DNA of 5,877 nucleotides, taken from NCBI RefSeq assembly GCF_937875145.1, contig NZ_CALNCS010000101.1, positions 1-5,877 on the forward strand, given 5' to 3'. The translations under genes and the position numbers were made by a program. Origin of the DNA: Alkalibaculum bacchi. GTDB taxonomy: Bacteria; Bacillota; Clostridia; Eubacteriales; Alkalibacteraceae. The notes beneath the pieces were generated by a model. The model was not told the origin of the DNA, made no database searches, and saw only the letters and a list, made by a program, of their open reading frames with translations. Shown one piece after another: positions 1 to 5,628 of the stretch (its first letter is position 1; every line of letters begins with the position of its first letter).

Positions 1-137
1 AAAGAGTTCGTTATCATATATTATCTCGAATCCATAATGATGCCAATATTGGACTAGTTATGTATACGAACAGTCATGGTATTTTAAAAGTAGATGAAAA
101 TGGGAAACAAATGATTCCCCTGTTTCAGGATAAATAG
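1..137 (+). CDS. cbiD: C-terminal end of probable CbiD, cobalt-precorrin-5B C1-methyltransferase (partial)
   Basis: An open frame enters from the left edge (first full codon at 3) and encodes 44 residues before a TAG at 135-137. The peptide starts RVRYHILSRI and contains IGLVMYTNSHGIL and a charged tail ending FQDK. This fits the usual end of CbiD, where a beta strand (hydrophobic, then a small GxL turn) follows a region rich in Arg and basic residues. CbiD methylates C1 of cobalt-precorrin-5B using S-adenosylmethionine, giving cobalt-precorrin-6A. Position supports the call: cbiD normally lies just before cbiE in clostridial cbi operons, and cbiE starts 17 bp after this stop. The fragment is too short for certainty; no catalytic part is visible, so the name rests on weak similarity plus gene order. 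Confidence 0.62.
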   Translation, partial: RVRYHILSRIHNDANIGLVMYTNSHGILKVDENGKQMIPLFQDK

Positions 138-154
138 TAAAGAGAGGATTAAGG

Positions 155-781
155 ATGAAATACAATCACATAGATGTTATTGGATTAGGTCCAGGTCATC
201 CCGATTATATATTGCCTGCTGGCTTAAAAAAAATAAAAGAAGCAGATGTCCTTATTGCAGGAGAGCGTAATTTGGAGGGTATACCTACATCTGATAAAGA
301 AGTCCTTATTATACGAAACAATTTAAAAGAACTTATAGAGTATATAAATAAGAATTATCAAGATAAAAAGATTGGGGTTTTAGTGTCCGGTGACCCTGGC
401 TATCACAGTATGCTTTCTTATATAAAGAAAAATACGCAGGGTATAGAGGTAAGGGTGACACCGGGAATCAGCTCCTTTACGTATTTTTTTTCAAGGTTGT
501 CTATGGTCTGGCAAGATGCAGTCCTTAGCAGCGTTCATGGGGAAGATACGGATTTTATTAAGTTAGTTGAGGAAAACAAAAAGGTGTTTTTTCTTACAGA
601 CCAAAAAATCACTCCAAACTACATGGCAAATGAATTGATGAAGAAGGGAATAACACATAAATGTTTTTTTATTGGAGAGAGGCTTTCCTATGCTGATGAA
701 AAGATCAGTTGTTTAAGTGTAGGCGAAGCAGCTCAGTACCCTACAGATTCTTTATGTGTTGTGGTAATTGCCGATGAATGA
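155..781 (+). CDS. cbiE: CbiE, cobalt-precorrin-7 (C5)-methyltransferase
   Basis: Cytosolic S-adenosylmethionine-dependent methylase that adds the C5 methyl group late in corrin ring synthesis, giving cobalt-precorrin-8. The 208 residues match the usual length of stand-alone CbiE. The tetrapyrrole methylase fold is visible: the N-terminal glycine loop VIGLGPGHPD (residues 8-17), the LVSGDPGYHSM segment (76-86) that contacts substrate and SAM, VTPGISSF (101-108), and SSVHGE (125-130), the CbiE version of the SxHGR stretch. The ATG at 155 has purine-rich AGAGAGG at 141-147, 7 nt upstream, with AAGG directly before the start. The gene follows the probable cbiD and overlaps cbiT by 8 nt, the partner that in many bacteria is fused to it as CobL/CbiET. 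Homopolymer runs (A8 at 226-233, T8 at 484-491, T7 at 664-670) are the only oddity; the frame is intact. Confidence 0.93.
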   Translation: MKYNHIDVIGLGPGHPDYILPAGLKKIKEADVLIAGERNLEGIPTSDKEVLIIRNNLKELIEYINKNYQDKKIGVLVSGDPGYHSMLSYIKKNTQGIEVRVTPGISSFTYFFSRLSMVWQDAVLSSVHGEDTDFIKLVEENKKVFFLTDQKITPNYMANELMKKGITHKCFFIGERLSYADEKISCLSVGEAAQYPTDSLCVVVIADE

Positions 782-1367
782 AAAAAGAAAATTTTATTTT
801 GGCATACCTGATGAAGAGTTTATCAGGGCAAAAGTGCCCATGACAAAAGAAGAAATAAGAGTCATTACCCTTTCAAAGCTCCAATTAGAAGAAGATAGTG
901 TCATTTTAGATGTTGGAGCAGGTACAGGCTCTATATCTATAGAGTGTGCCCTTTTAGCTAGGAATGGAAGGGTATACGCAGTAGAAGTAGTAGAAGAAGG
1001 TATCGAGCTCATTAAAAAGAATATTGAAAAGTTTCAAGCTACAAACATCCTTCCCATTCAAGGAATGGCGCCAGAAGCTTTTGAAGGAATTAATAAAGTA
1101 GATCGAATCATCATTGGTGGAAGTAGAGGAAACATAGGTGAAATTTTACAGTGGGCAGAGGAGCATTTAAATCCTAATGGTATTGTAGTCGCTAACTTTA
1201 TTACTATAGAAAACTTGTACGCTTTTCTTCAAGCGCTAAAGGAGAACGATTATGAATACGAGTGCACACAAGTAACGATCGCTAAGAGTAGAATTGTAAA
1301 GGACATCACTATGATGCAGGGGCTAAATCCCGTCTTTGTAGTTAAAGCGTGGAAACACCGAGTTTAG
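774..1367 (+). CDS. cbiT: CbiT, cobalt-precorrin-6B (C15)-methyltransferase (decarboxylating)
   Basis: Class I Rossmann-type methyltransferase that methylates C15 and removes the C12 acetate carboxyl of cobalt-precorrin-6B, giving cobalt-precorrin-7. From the ATG at 774 it is 197 residues. It shows the CbiT signature GIPDEEFIRAKVPMTKEEIR (10-29), SAM motif I LDVGAGTGSISIE (45-57), an acidic ribose-binding position in YAVEVV (68-73), and the CbiT-specific IIGGSRGNIGEIL (113-125). The start at 774 is preferred over an in-frame TTG at 768: the only ribosome-binding candidate, GTGGT at 761-765, is 8 nt from 774 but almost touches 768. That site is weak, so translation probably depends on coupling to cbiE, whose TGA lies at 779-781. 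The last residues (KAWKHRV) run into a repetitive AGTTTA-type sequence that supplies the stop. Confidence 0.93.
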   Translation: MNEKRKFYFGIPDEEFIRAKVPMTKEEIRVITLSKLQLEEDSVILDVGAGTGSISIECALLARNGRVYAVEVVEEGIELIKKNIEKFQATNILPIQGMAPEAFEGINKVDRIIIGGSRGNIGEILQWAEEHLNPNGIVVANFITIENLYAFLQALKENDYEYECTQVTIAKSRIVKDITMMQGLNPVFVVKAWKHRV

Positions 1368-1404
1368 AGTTTAAAGTTAGAAAGATAGGTGGTCAGGTGG
1401 TCAG
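1361..1404. repeat. Short tandem repeats at the end of cbiT
   Basis: Two repeat tracts follow one another. At 1361-1380 AGTTTAG, AGTTTA and AAGTTAG occur in succession, and the first copy supplies the TAG stop of cbiT (1365-1367). At 1387-1402 the octamer AGGTGGTC occurs twice in perfect tandem, and a following AG begins a third copy. Nothing suggests coding. The tract is either degenerate sequence left at the gene end or the left part of a larger mobile or dispersed repeat that fills the cbiT-cbiF gap; the sequence alone does not decide. Confidence 0.5.
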
Positions 1405-1489
1405 CAAAACCATACTACCATCGCTGGTGGCGAAAGTACTAAGAGTAGGTAGCTAGTCGCTGTCCATTAGGACCCTATTTACTGCACCA
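1405..1489. other. Non-coding, structured, GC-richer spacer between cbiT and cbiF
   Basis: No open frame with a ribosome-binding site and no promoter of recognisable quality is visible. By hand count 1381-1540 is about 48% GC, clearly above the neighbouring genes. It holds small inverted repeats: CTACCA/TGGTGG around a TCGC loop (1415-1430), with an alternative TCGC/GCGA pairing (1421-1433), and GTCC-ATTA-GGAC (1462-1473). These look like remnants of a dispersed intergenic element. No T-tract follows any of them, so no intrinsic terminator is called and read-through from cbiT to cbiF remains likely. Confidence 0.4.
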
Positions 1490-1516
1490 ATCATCCTGAG
1501 CAGAGCGAAGGATCTT
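1490..1516. repeat. Imperfect palindrome of the TCATCCTGAGC...GAAGGATCTT dispersed type
   Basis: The stretch pairs ATCCTGAGC (1493-1501) with GCGAAGGAT (1505-1513) across an AGA loop. Five outer and two inner Watson-Crick pairs flank a tandem G-A/A-G mismatch, the arrangement that in RNA gives sheared GA pairs. From memory, closely similar sequences (ATCCTGAGC...GCGAAGGATCT) recur in many copies in intergenic regions of unrelated bacterial genomes. The match to that class is a recollection, not a search result. Orientation and any function are unknown. Confidence 0.55.
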
Positions 1517-1561
1517 AATGTTCGCCCGGTACACAAACTAAAAAAGGAAAGGTATGAGTGT

Positions 1562-2317
1562 ATGGCTAAAGTATATTTTATAGGAGCGGGTCCAGGGGAT
1601 CCTGAATTGTTGACATTAAAGGGAAAGAGAATTATTGATTCTAGTGATGTGATTATTTATGCAGGCTCTTTAGTAAATGCTGCAGTTTTAGAAGGCTGTA
1701 AAGAGGATGCAAAGATTTACAACAGTGCTTCTATGAATCTAGATGAAGTCTTAGAGGTAACTGTAAAGGCTATAAATGAGGGCAAAGATGTAGCAAGAGT
1801 ACATACAGGAGACCCAAGTATTTATGGTGCTATTAGGGAGCAGATTGATCCCCTTGAAGAAAAAGGTATTGAATGTGAAGTCATTCCAGGTGTAAGCTCA
1901 TTTACCGCTTCTGCAGCGGCTATGAAAAAAGAGTTTACTCTACCTAATGTTTCTCAAACGGTTATTTGTACGAGAATGGAAGGCAGAACTCCAGTACCAG
2001 AAGAAGAATCTCTTGAAAAACTAGCTTCTCACAAAGCTTCTATGGCCATTTTCTTATCTGTCGGAATGATTAATAAAGTCATTGAAAAATTGACCATTCA
2101 TTATCCTGTCACCACTCCTGTGGCAGTAGTGCAAAGAGCTACTTGGCCAGATCAAAAGATTGTCTTAGGTACTTTAGAAAACATCGCAGAAAAAGTTGCT
2201 GATGAAAACATTACAAAGCAAGCTCAAATCTTAGTAGGAAATTTTTTGGGTGACGAGTACGAATTATCAAAACTCTACGACAAGAACTTTACACATATGT
2301 TTAGGGAAGGAAAATAA
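1562..2317 (+). CDS. cbiF: CbiF, cobalt-precorrin-4 C11-methyltransferase
   Basis: S-adenosylmethionine-dependent methylase (CobM in the aerobic pathway) that methylates C11 of cobalt-precorrin-4 to give cobalt-precorrin-5A, the substrate of CbiG encoded next. The 251 residues match the family. Visible motifs are VYFIGAGPGDPELLTLKG (residues 4-21), IIYAGSLV (31-38), the catalytic-region VHTGDPSIYGA (80-90), CEVIPGVSSFTASAAA (105-120) and ICTRMEGRTPVPE (135-147), the last typical of CbiF/CobM rather than CbiL or CbiH. The ATG at 1562 has AAAGGAAAGG at 1543-1552, 9 nt upstream. An ATG at 1554 is out of frame. The gene follows a 194-bp non-coding gap, the only large break before cbiJ, so it might have its own transcription start, although I see no good promoter. 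CbiG begins 2 nt after the stop. Confidence 0.95.
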   Translation: MAKVYFIGAGPGDPELLTLKGKRIIDSSDVIIYAGSLVNAAVLEGCKEDAKIYNSASMNLDEVLEVTVKAINEGKDVARVHTGDPSIYGAIREQIDPLEEKGIECEVIPGVSSFTASAAAMKKEFTLPNVSQTVICTRMEGRTPVPEEESLEKLASHKASMAIFLSVGMINKVIEKLTIHYPVTTPVAVVQRATWPDQKIVLGTLENIAEKVADENITKQAQILVGNFLGDEYELSKLYDKNFTHMFREGK

Positions 2318-2319
2318 AC

Positions 2320-3384
2320 TTGGAAACCTGGGCAATTGTTACAGTAAGTAAAAAAGGCGTTCAAAGGGCGCTAGAAGTAGCAGACCTTTGTAAGAGGAAA
2401 ATAAATTTCCATATCTATACCCTTGAAAAATACCATACTAGTGGAGTGACAAAAGTAGGTGATGATTTAAAGGAAATTGTCCGTGACGTATACAAATCCT
2501 ATAAGACGATTATCTTTATTATGGCAAGCGGCATCGTAGTGAGGATGATTAGCCCATATATACAGTCTAAATTAAAAGATCCTGCTATTTTAGTCATGGA
2601 CGACAAAGGGCAATTTGTCATTAGCCTCTTATCAGGTCATATTGGTGGAGGCAATGAAGATGCTAAGCTTTTAAGTCAAATTATAAAGGCTACACCTATT
2701 ATCACCACCTCTTCGGATGTAAATGGAAAGATGGCAGTAGATACTTTTGCTATGAAACATAAATTATCTATTGTGGATTTTACTCGTGCAAAAGAGATTA
2801 CTGCTATGATTTTAAATGAAGAATCTATTGCTCTTATCAATGAGGATAAGATTTTCATTCATAGAGATCTTGTATGTGACAATGTAGTCCTGGTCCAAGA
2901 TTACGATGAATTAGTAAATTATGATGGTGTCATTATCATCTCGCAAAAAGATGAGATTCAACTCGACATACCCTTTGTACAATTAATGAGCAAAAACTTA
3001 ATCTTTGGTATTGGCTGCAGAAAAGATACGTCAGCGGATGCAATAGTAGACTTTATTTGCGCTATTTTAAAGGAATTAAATATTAGTATACATGCTATTT
3101 CAACATTATCAACTGTAGATGTAAAGAAAAACGAAAAGGGCTTATTAAAAGCTAAGGAGCGCTTAGGTTTAGATTTAGAAATCATTTCTCGAAGTGAGAT
3201 CGCAAAGCATGAGGACAAATTTAAACAATCCTCTTTTGTAAAGAAGACCATCGGAGTAGGCAATGTAAGCGAACCATGTGGATATATTTCATCTCATGGA
3301 GGTACTTGTCTCTTAAGCAGAAGGGCGAATGCTGGAATAACATTATCTTTGTGGAAGAAAAATGAGGAGGCTTTAAATGAATAA
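2320..3384 (+). CDS. cbiG: CbiG, cobalt-precorrin-5A hydrolase
   Basis: Opens the delta-lactone of cobalt-precorrin-5A and releases the two-carbon fragment as acetaldehyde, giving cobalt-precorrin-5B for CbiD. The presence of CbiG marks the anaerobic route. The 354 residues cover the three expected parts: CbiG N-domain (about 45-130) with IMASGIVVRMISPY (67-80) and the hallmark LSGHIGGGN (104-112); a variable middle region (about 135-220); and the C-domain (about 227-347) with FGIGCRKDTSAD (229-240), STVDVKKNEKGL (264-275) and GVGNVSEP (312-319). The start is a TTG at 2320: the encoded strand TWAIVTVSKKG begins there as in homologues, no usable in-frame ATG follows until residue 68, and AGGGAAGG lies at 2303-2310, 9 nt upstream. 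It sits 2 nt after cbiF and overlaps cbiH by 8 nt, so the three are almost certainly cotranscribed. Confidence 0.95.
   Translation: METWAIVTVSKKGVQRALEVADLCKRKINFHIYTLEKYHTSGVTKVGDDLKEIVRDVYKSYKTIIFIMASGIVVRMISPYIQSKLKDPAILVMDDKGQFVISLLSGHIGGGNEDAKLLSQIIKATPIITTSSDVNGKMAVDTFAMKHKLSIVDFTRAKEITAMILNEESIALINEDKIFIHRDLVCDNVVLVQDYDELVNYDGVIIISQKDEIQLDIPFVQLMSKNLIFGIGCRKDTSADAIVDFICAILKELNISIHAISTLSTVDVKKNEKGLLKAKERLGLDLEIISRSEIAKHEDKFKQSSFVKKTIGVGNVSEPCGYISSHGGTCLLSRRANAGITLSLWKKNEEALNE
3364..3370 (+). promoter_or_regulatory. Strong Shine-Dalgarno of cbiH inside cbiG
   Basis: GAGGAGG ends 6 nt before the cbiH ATG at 3377, within the last codons of cbiG (Glu-Glu-Ala). This fixes the cbiH start in the 8-nt overlap and allows reinitiation by ribosomes finishing cbiG. 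Confidence 0.8.
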
Positions 3385-4114
3385 ATTATACGTAGTTGGA
3401 ATCGGACCAGGAAATAGAGAAAATATGACGTTTTCTGCTGTGAATGCTTTAAAGGACAGCGATATTATTATTGGTTATAATACATATATTGATTTGATCA
3501 AAGATCTGATAGGAGGCAAACAAGTAGTAAGCAATGGCATGAGAAAAGAAGTAGACCGTTGCAAAGAGGCCATTGAATTAGCATCTAAAGGAAATACCGT
3601 TTCCGTTGTTAGTAGTGGAGATGCAGGTGTTTATGGTATGGCAGGTTTAATCCTTGAGATTATTAGCAAAGAATACTCTATGTCTGATTTTGACGTTCAA
3701 ATCATCCCTGGTGTAACAGCTGGCAATTCTAGTGCCGCCATATTAGGTGCTCCATTAATGCATGATTATGTGACGATTTCTTTATCAGATTGGTTGACAA
3801 AATGGGAAACCATTGAAAATCGTATTCATTGTGCAGGCAAGGGAGACTTTATCGTAGTACTTTACAATCCAAAGAGCAAATCAAGAACAGAATACATCAA
3901 TAAAACACAAGAAATCCTTTTGCAATATAAATCTCCAGATACTCCAGTAGGCATTGTGCGCAGTGCTTTTAGAGAAGACCAAAGCGTACAGATTTCTACT
4001 TTAGGTGAGTTGTCAAATTGTGATGTAGATATGTTTTCAACAGTAATCATCGGAAACTCTAAAACCTATATTAACGGCAAATATATTATTACACCTAGGG
4101 GGTACAGCATTTGA
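3377..4114 (+). CDS. cbiH: CbiH, cobalt-precorrin-3 C17-methyltransferase (ring contraction)
   Basis: S-adenosylmethionine-dependent enzyme (CobJ relative) that methylates C17 and contracts the macrocycle of cobalt-precorrin-3, giving cobalt-precorrin-4, the substrate of CbiF. The 245 residues match stand-alone CbiH. The signature is complete: VVGIGPGNRENMTFSA (residues 6-21), IIGYNTYIDLI (31-41), NGMRKEVDRCKEAIELA (53-69), VVSSGDAGVYGMAGLILE (77-94), IIPGVTAGNSSAAILGAPLMHD (109-130), SLSDWLTKWE (135-144), LYNPKSKSR (162-170) and the terminal IITPRGYSI (237-245). No C-terminal ferredoxin-like iron-sulfur extension of the kind found on some ring-contracting enzymes (CbiH60 type) is present. 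The start overlaps cbiG and the TGA overlaps the TTG start of cbiJ, so the gene lies in a tightly packed translational unit. Confidence 0.95.
   Translation: MNKLYVVGIGPGNRENMTFSAVNALKDSDIIIGYNTYIDLIKDLIGGKQVVSNGMRKEVDRCKEAIELASKGNTVSVVSSGDAGVYGMAGLILEIISKEYSMSDFDVQIIPGVTAGNSSAAILGAPLMHDYVTISLSDWLTKWETIENRIHCAGKGDFIVVLYNPKSKSRTEYINKTQEILLQYKSPDTPVGIVRSAFREDQSVQISTLGELSNCDVDMFSTVIIGNSKTYINGKYIITPRGYSI
4097..4102 (+). promoter_or_regulatory. Shine-Dalgarno of cbiJ inside cbiH
   Basis: AGGGGG lies 8 nt before a TTG at 4111 and is encoded within the PRGY codons at the end of cbiH. It supports TTG as the start of cbiJ, since the protein reads MKLVFAGT from there as expected for the family. Confidence 0.72.
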
Positions 4115-4809
4115 AACTAGTATTTGCTGGCACCAAGATGGGTAGACAATATGTTCAGCAATTATTAAAATGTGGTGAAAAAGTCATAGTATCAACAGCT
4201 ACAGAGTATGGAGCTTCATTATACGAACCTCACGAAAACTTGATTATTAATAATAAGAAGATGAATTATGAAGAGATGATTGCATTTATCCAAGATAAAA
4301 ATATTGATGAAATAATCGATACTACCCATCCTTATGCTGTTCAAGTGACAGAAAATATGATAAAATGTGCCAAGAACCTTAAAATTCCATATCGTGTTAT
4401 AGAAAGAGATTCATTCATTGAAAAAAAGGGTGCAAAGGGGCTAATTTTAGCCCATAGCTATGAGGAAGCCTGCAATCTTCTTATAGAAAAGGAAGGTAAT
4501 ATATTACTTGCTATTGGTAGCAATAATATCCAAGCTTTTCAAAAGATTCTCAAAAATCGAATTTATATAAGAGTATTGCCTACATCACAAGTATTAGAAA
4601 AATGCGAAAATTTAGGCTTTACCCCTAAGAATATCATCGCCATGCAAGGACCGTTTAGCTATGAAATGAATCGGGCTATTATTCAAGAACACGCGATTAA
4701 GTATCTGGTCACAAAAGATAGTGGAACATCTGGAGGAGTAGAAGAAAAAGTACAATCAGCACTAGATATGGGAGTAGATGTAATCATGATTCCAAGAAGG
4801 TCGTTCTAA
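4111..4809 (+). CDS. cbiJ: CbiJ, cobalt-precorrin-6A reductase
   Basis: NAD(P)H-dependent reductase (CobK family) that reduces the corrin ring of cobalt-precorrin-6A to 6B, the substrate of CbiT. The 232 residues are near the usual 240-250. Family marks are LVFAGTKMGRQ (residues 3-13) with the nucleotide-binding loop, STATEYGASL (28-37), IIDTTHPYAVQVTEN (68-82), YRVIERDSF (94-102), LLAIGSNNIQAF (132-143), RVLPTSQVL (154-162), IIAMQGPFSYEMN (175-187) and VTKDSGTSGGVEEKV (200-214). The start is a TTG sharing four bases (TTGA, 4111-4114) with the cbiH stop. The family normally ends near a basic IxRRP; here the end reads MIPRRSF, and the last codons and TAA lie in an inverted repeat that begins at about 4803. 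That suggests the repeat replaced the original gene end by a residue or two without obvious harm. Confidence 0.93.
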   Translation: MKLVFAGTKMGRQYVQQLLKCGEKVIVSTATEYGASLYEPHENLIINNKKMNYEEMIAFIQDKNIDEIIDTTHPYAVQVTENMIKCAKNLKIPYRVIERDSFIEKKGAKGLILAHSYEEACNLLIEKEGNILLAIGSNNIQAFQKILKNRIYIRVLPTSQVLEKCENLGFTPKNIIAMQGPFSYEMNRAIIQEHAIKYLVTKDSGTSGGVEEKVQSALDMGVDVIMIPRRSF

Positions 4810-4897
4810 GTTCTATGTTCTAAGTAAAATCATAGTCACTTATGGTGATATGAAAGTTTTACATAGAACTTATAATATACTACTTAGAACTTAATAG
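4803..4897. repeat. Composite inverted repeat between cbiJ and the corrinoid gene
   Basis: GTTCTAAGT occurs twice in direct order (4803-4811 and 4817-4825). AAGTTCTATGT (4808-4818) is the perfect reverse complement of 4861-4871, and GTTCTAAGTA (4817-4826) is the perfect reverse complement of 4881-4890. The arms flank a further hairpin: TCATA (4830-4834) with TATGA (4849-4853) and TCAC (4836-4839) with GTGA (4845-4848), one bulged G, loop TTATG. AAAA 4826-4829 can also face TTTT 4857-4860. The whole can fold into a long AT-rich hairpin, or into a competing one because the arm order differs on the two sides. It looks like a small non-coding dispersed element. It carries the cbiJ stop at its left end and ends just before the next ribosome-binding site. 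No T-tract follows the hairpin, so it is not called a terminator. Confidence 0.7.
4871..4876 (+). promoter_or_regulatory. Possible -10 box upstream of the corrinoid gene
   Basis: A perfect TATAAT lies 37 nt before the ATG at 4913, at the edge of the right arm of the inverted repeat. No acceptable -35 hexamer is visible 16-18 nt upstream and there is no TG extension, so in AT-rich DNA this may be chance. If real, the repeat element would give the corrinoid gene its own transcription start. Confidence 0.22.
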
Positions 4898-4898
4898 T

Positions 4899-4905
4899 AG
4901 GGGGG
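4899..4905 (+). promoter_or_regulatory. Shine-Dalgarno with a G6 run before the corrinoid gene
   Basis: AGGGGGG ends 7 nt before the ATG at 4913 and is the only ribosome-binding candidate for this gene. The six-G homopolymer directly follows the inverted repeat. Slippage there would change the strength or spacing of the site. Confidence 0.7.
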
Positions 4906-4912
4906 ATTTGTA

Positions 4913-5590
4913 ATGAAATTAGAGGATATTCAAAATGCAATAGGGGAGTTAGACGAGGATTTATTATTTGAACTGATCGATGAATACTTAGGAGAAAATC
5001 CTACAGAGGAAAACGCCTGGGAGATCATTCGTTACAGCCAAAAAGGGACGAGAATTGTCGGCGATTACTATCATAATGGAATATATTTTCTAGGTGATTT
5101 AATTTATGCTGGTGAGCTCATGACAGAAATCATCGATAAATTAAAACCGTATATTTCCCACTACAAAGAAGGAGACTATATTGGTAAAATGCTCATCGGA
5201 ACCGTACAAGGGGATCTTCATGATATAGGGAAAAATATTTTTAAAGGCATGTCCGAAGCAGCTGGCTTTCAAGTTTACGATATAGGCATCGATCAATCAG
5301 CAGATGCTTTTGTAGAAAAAGCTCATGATATAAAGCCAGATATCATTGGCCTAAGCGGTGTCCTTACATTAGCTATTGATGCTATGAAACGCACGGTTGA
5401 TGTCATAAAAGAGGCTGGACTTAGAAGTGATGTAAAAATCATTGTAGGCGGTACTCCCCTTACAGATGAAGCCGCAAAGCATATCGGTGCGGATGCATAC
5501 TCTATTAACGCCAATGAAGGCGTAGAGATTTGTAGAGAATGGATGGGAAAAGAAATCTATCACAAATTATATGAATGCAAAAAAGCTTAA
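4913..5590 (+). CDS. Corrinoid (B12-binding) protein of a methyltransferase system
   Basis: Methyl-carrying corrinoid protein of the MtaC/MtbC/MtmC and MetH B12-domain type, 225 residues, cytosolic. Residues about 3-85 form the helical cap (B12-binding-2), with GTRIVGDYYHNGIYFLGDLI at 45-64. Residues about 91-215 form the Rossmann-like cobalamin domain. The DxHxxG motif is intact as D101-L-H103-D-I-G106; H103 should be the lower axial ligand of cobalt. GLSGVLT (146-152) is the SxL region, with Val where Leu is usual if aligned as S-G-V. IVGGTPLT (177-184) and GADAYSINANEGVE (192-205) complete the fold. Such proteins receive a methyl group from a substrate-specific methyltransferase and pass it to a second acceptor. 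The cap wording (YFLGDLI.AGEL) recalls, from memory, those found beside uroporphyrinogen-decarboxylase-like methyltransferases, but no such partner is in the window, so the substrate is unknown. It is separated from cbiJ by 103 bp of repeat and is followed by a terminator. Confidence 0.88.
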   Translation: MKLEDIQNAIGELDEDLLFELIDEYLGENPTEENAWEIIRYSQKGTRIVGDYYHNGIYFLGDLIYAGELMTEIIDKLKPYISHYKEGDYIGKMLIGTVQGDLHDIGKNIFKGMSEAAGFQVYDIGIDQSADAFVEKAHDIKPDIIGLSGVLTLAIDAMKRTVDVIKEAGLRSDVKIIVGGTPLTDEAAKHIGADAYSINANEGVEICREWMGKEIYHKLYECKKA

Positions 5591-5628
5591 CCATCAGCAA
5601 TTCCTTATCAGCCATCAATATTCTAAGG

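Noticed and set aside
768..773. In-frame TTG at 768 as the start of cbiT
   Set aside because: It is too close to the only ribosome-binding candidate (GTGGT ending at 765). The ATG at 774 has normal spacing and gives the expected N-terminus.
1387..1404. CRISPR-like or minisatellite array
   Set aside because: There are only two full copies of an 8-mer with no spacers; this is a simple tandem duplication.
1405..1489. Second riboswitch or small RNA gene in the cbiT-cbiF gap
   Set aside because: No conserved riboswitch boxes were found and the hairpins are short without terminator; an element-like origin explains it better.
1554..1560. ATG at 1554 as an upstream start of cbiF
   Set aside because: It is out of frame with the CbiF reading frame; the ATG at 1562 gives the canonical VYFIGAGPGDPE start.
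2958..3263. Antisense open frame of about 100 codons opposite cbiG, and similar shorter ones opposite cbiT, cbiH and the corrinoid gene
   Set aside because: They lie wholly within well-recognised genes, have no ribosome-binding site or recognisable protein features, and reflect codon bias of the sense strand.
4803..4897. Intrinsic terminator after cbiJ
   Set aside because: The inverted repeats are strong but AT-rich and are not followed by a run of T; the next bases are GTAGGGGGG.
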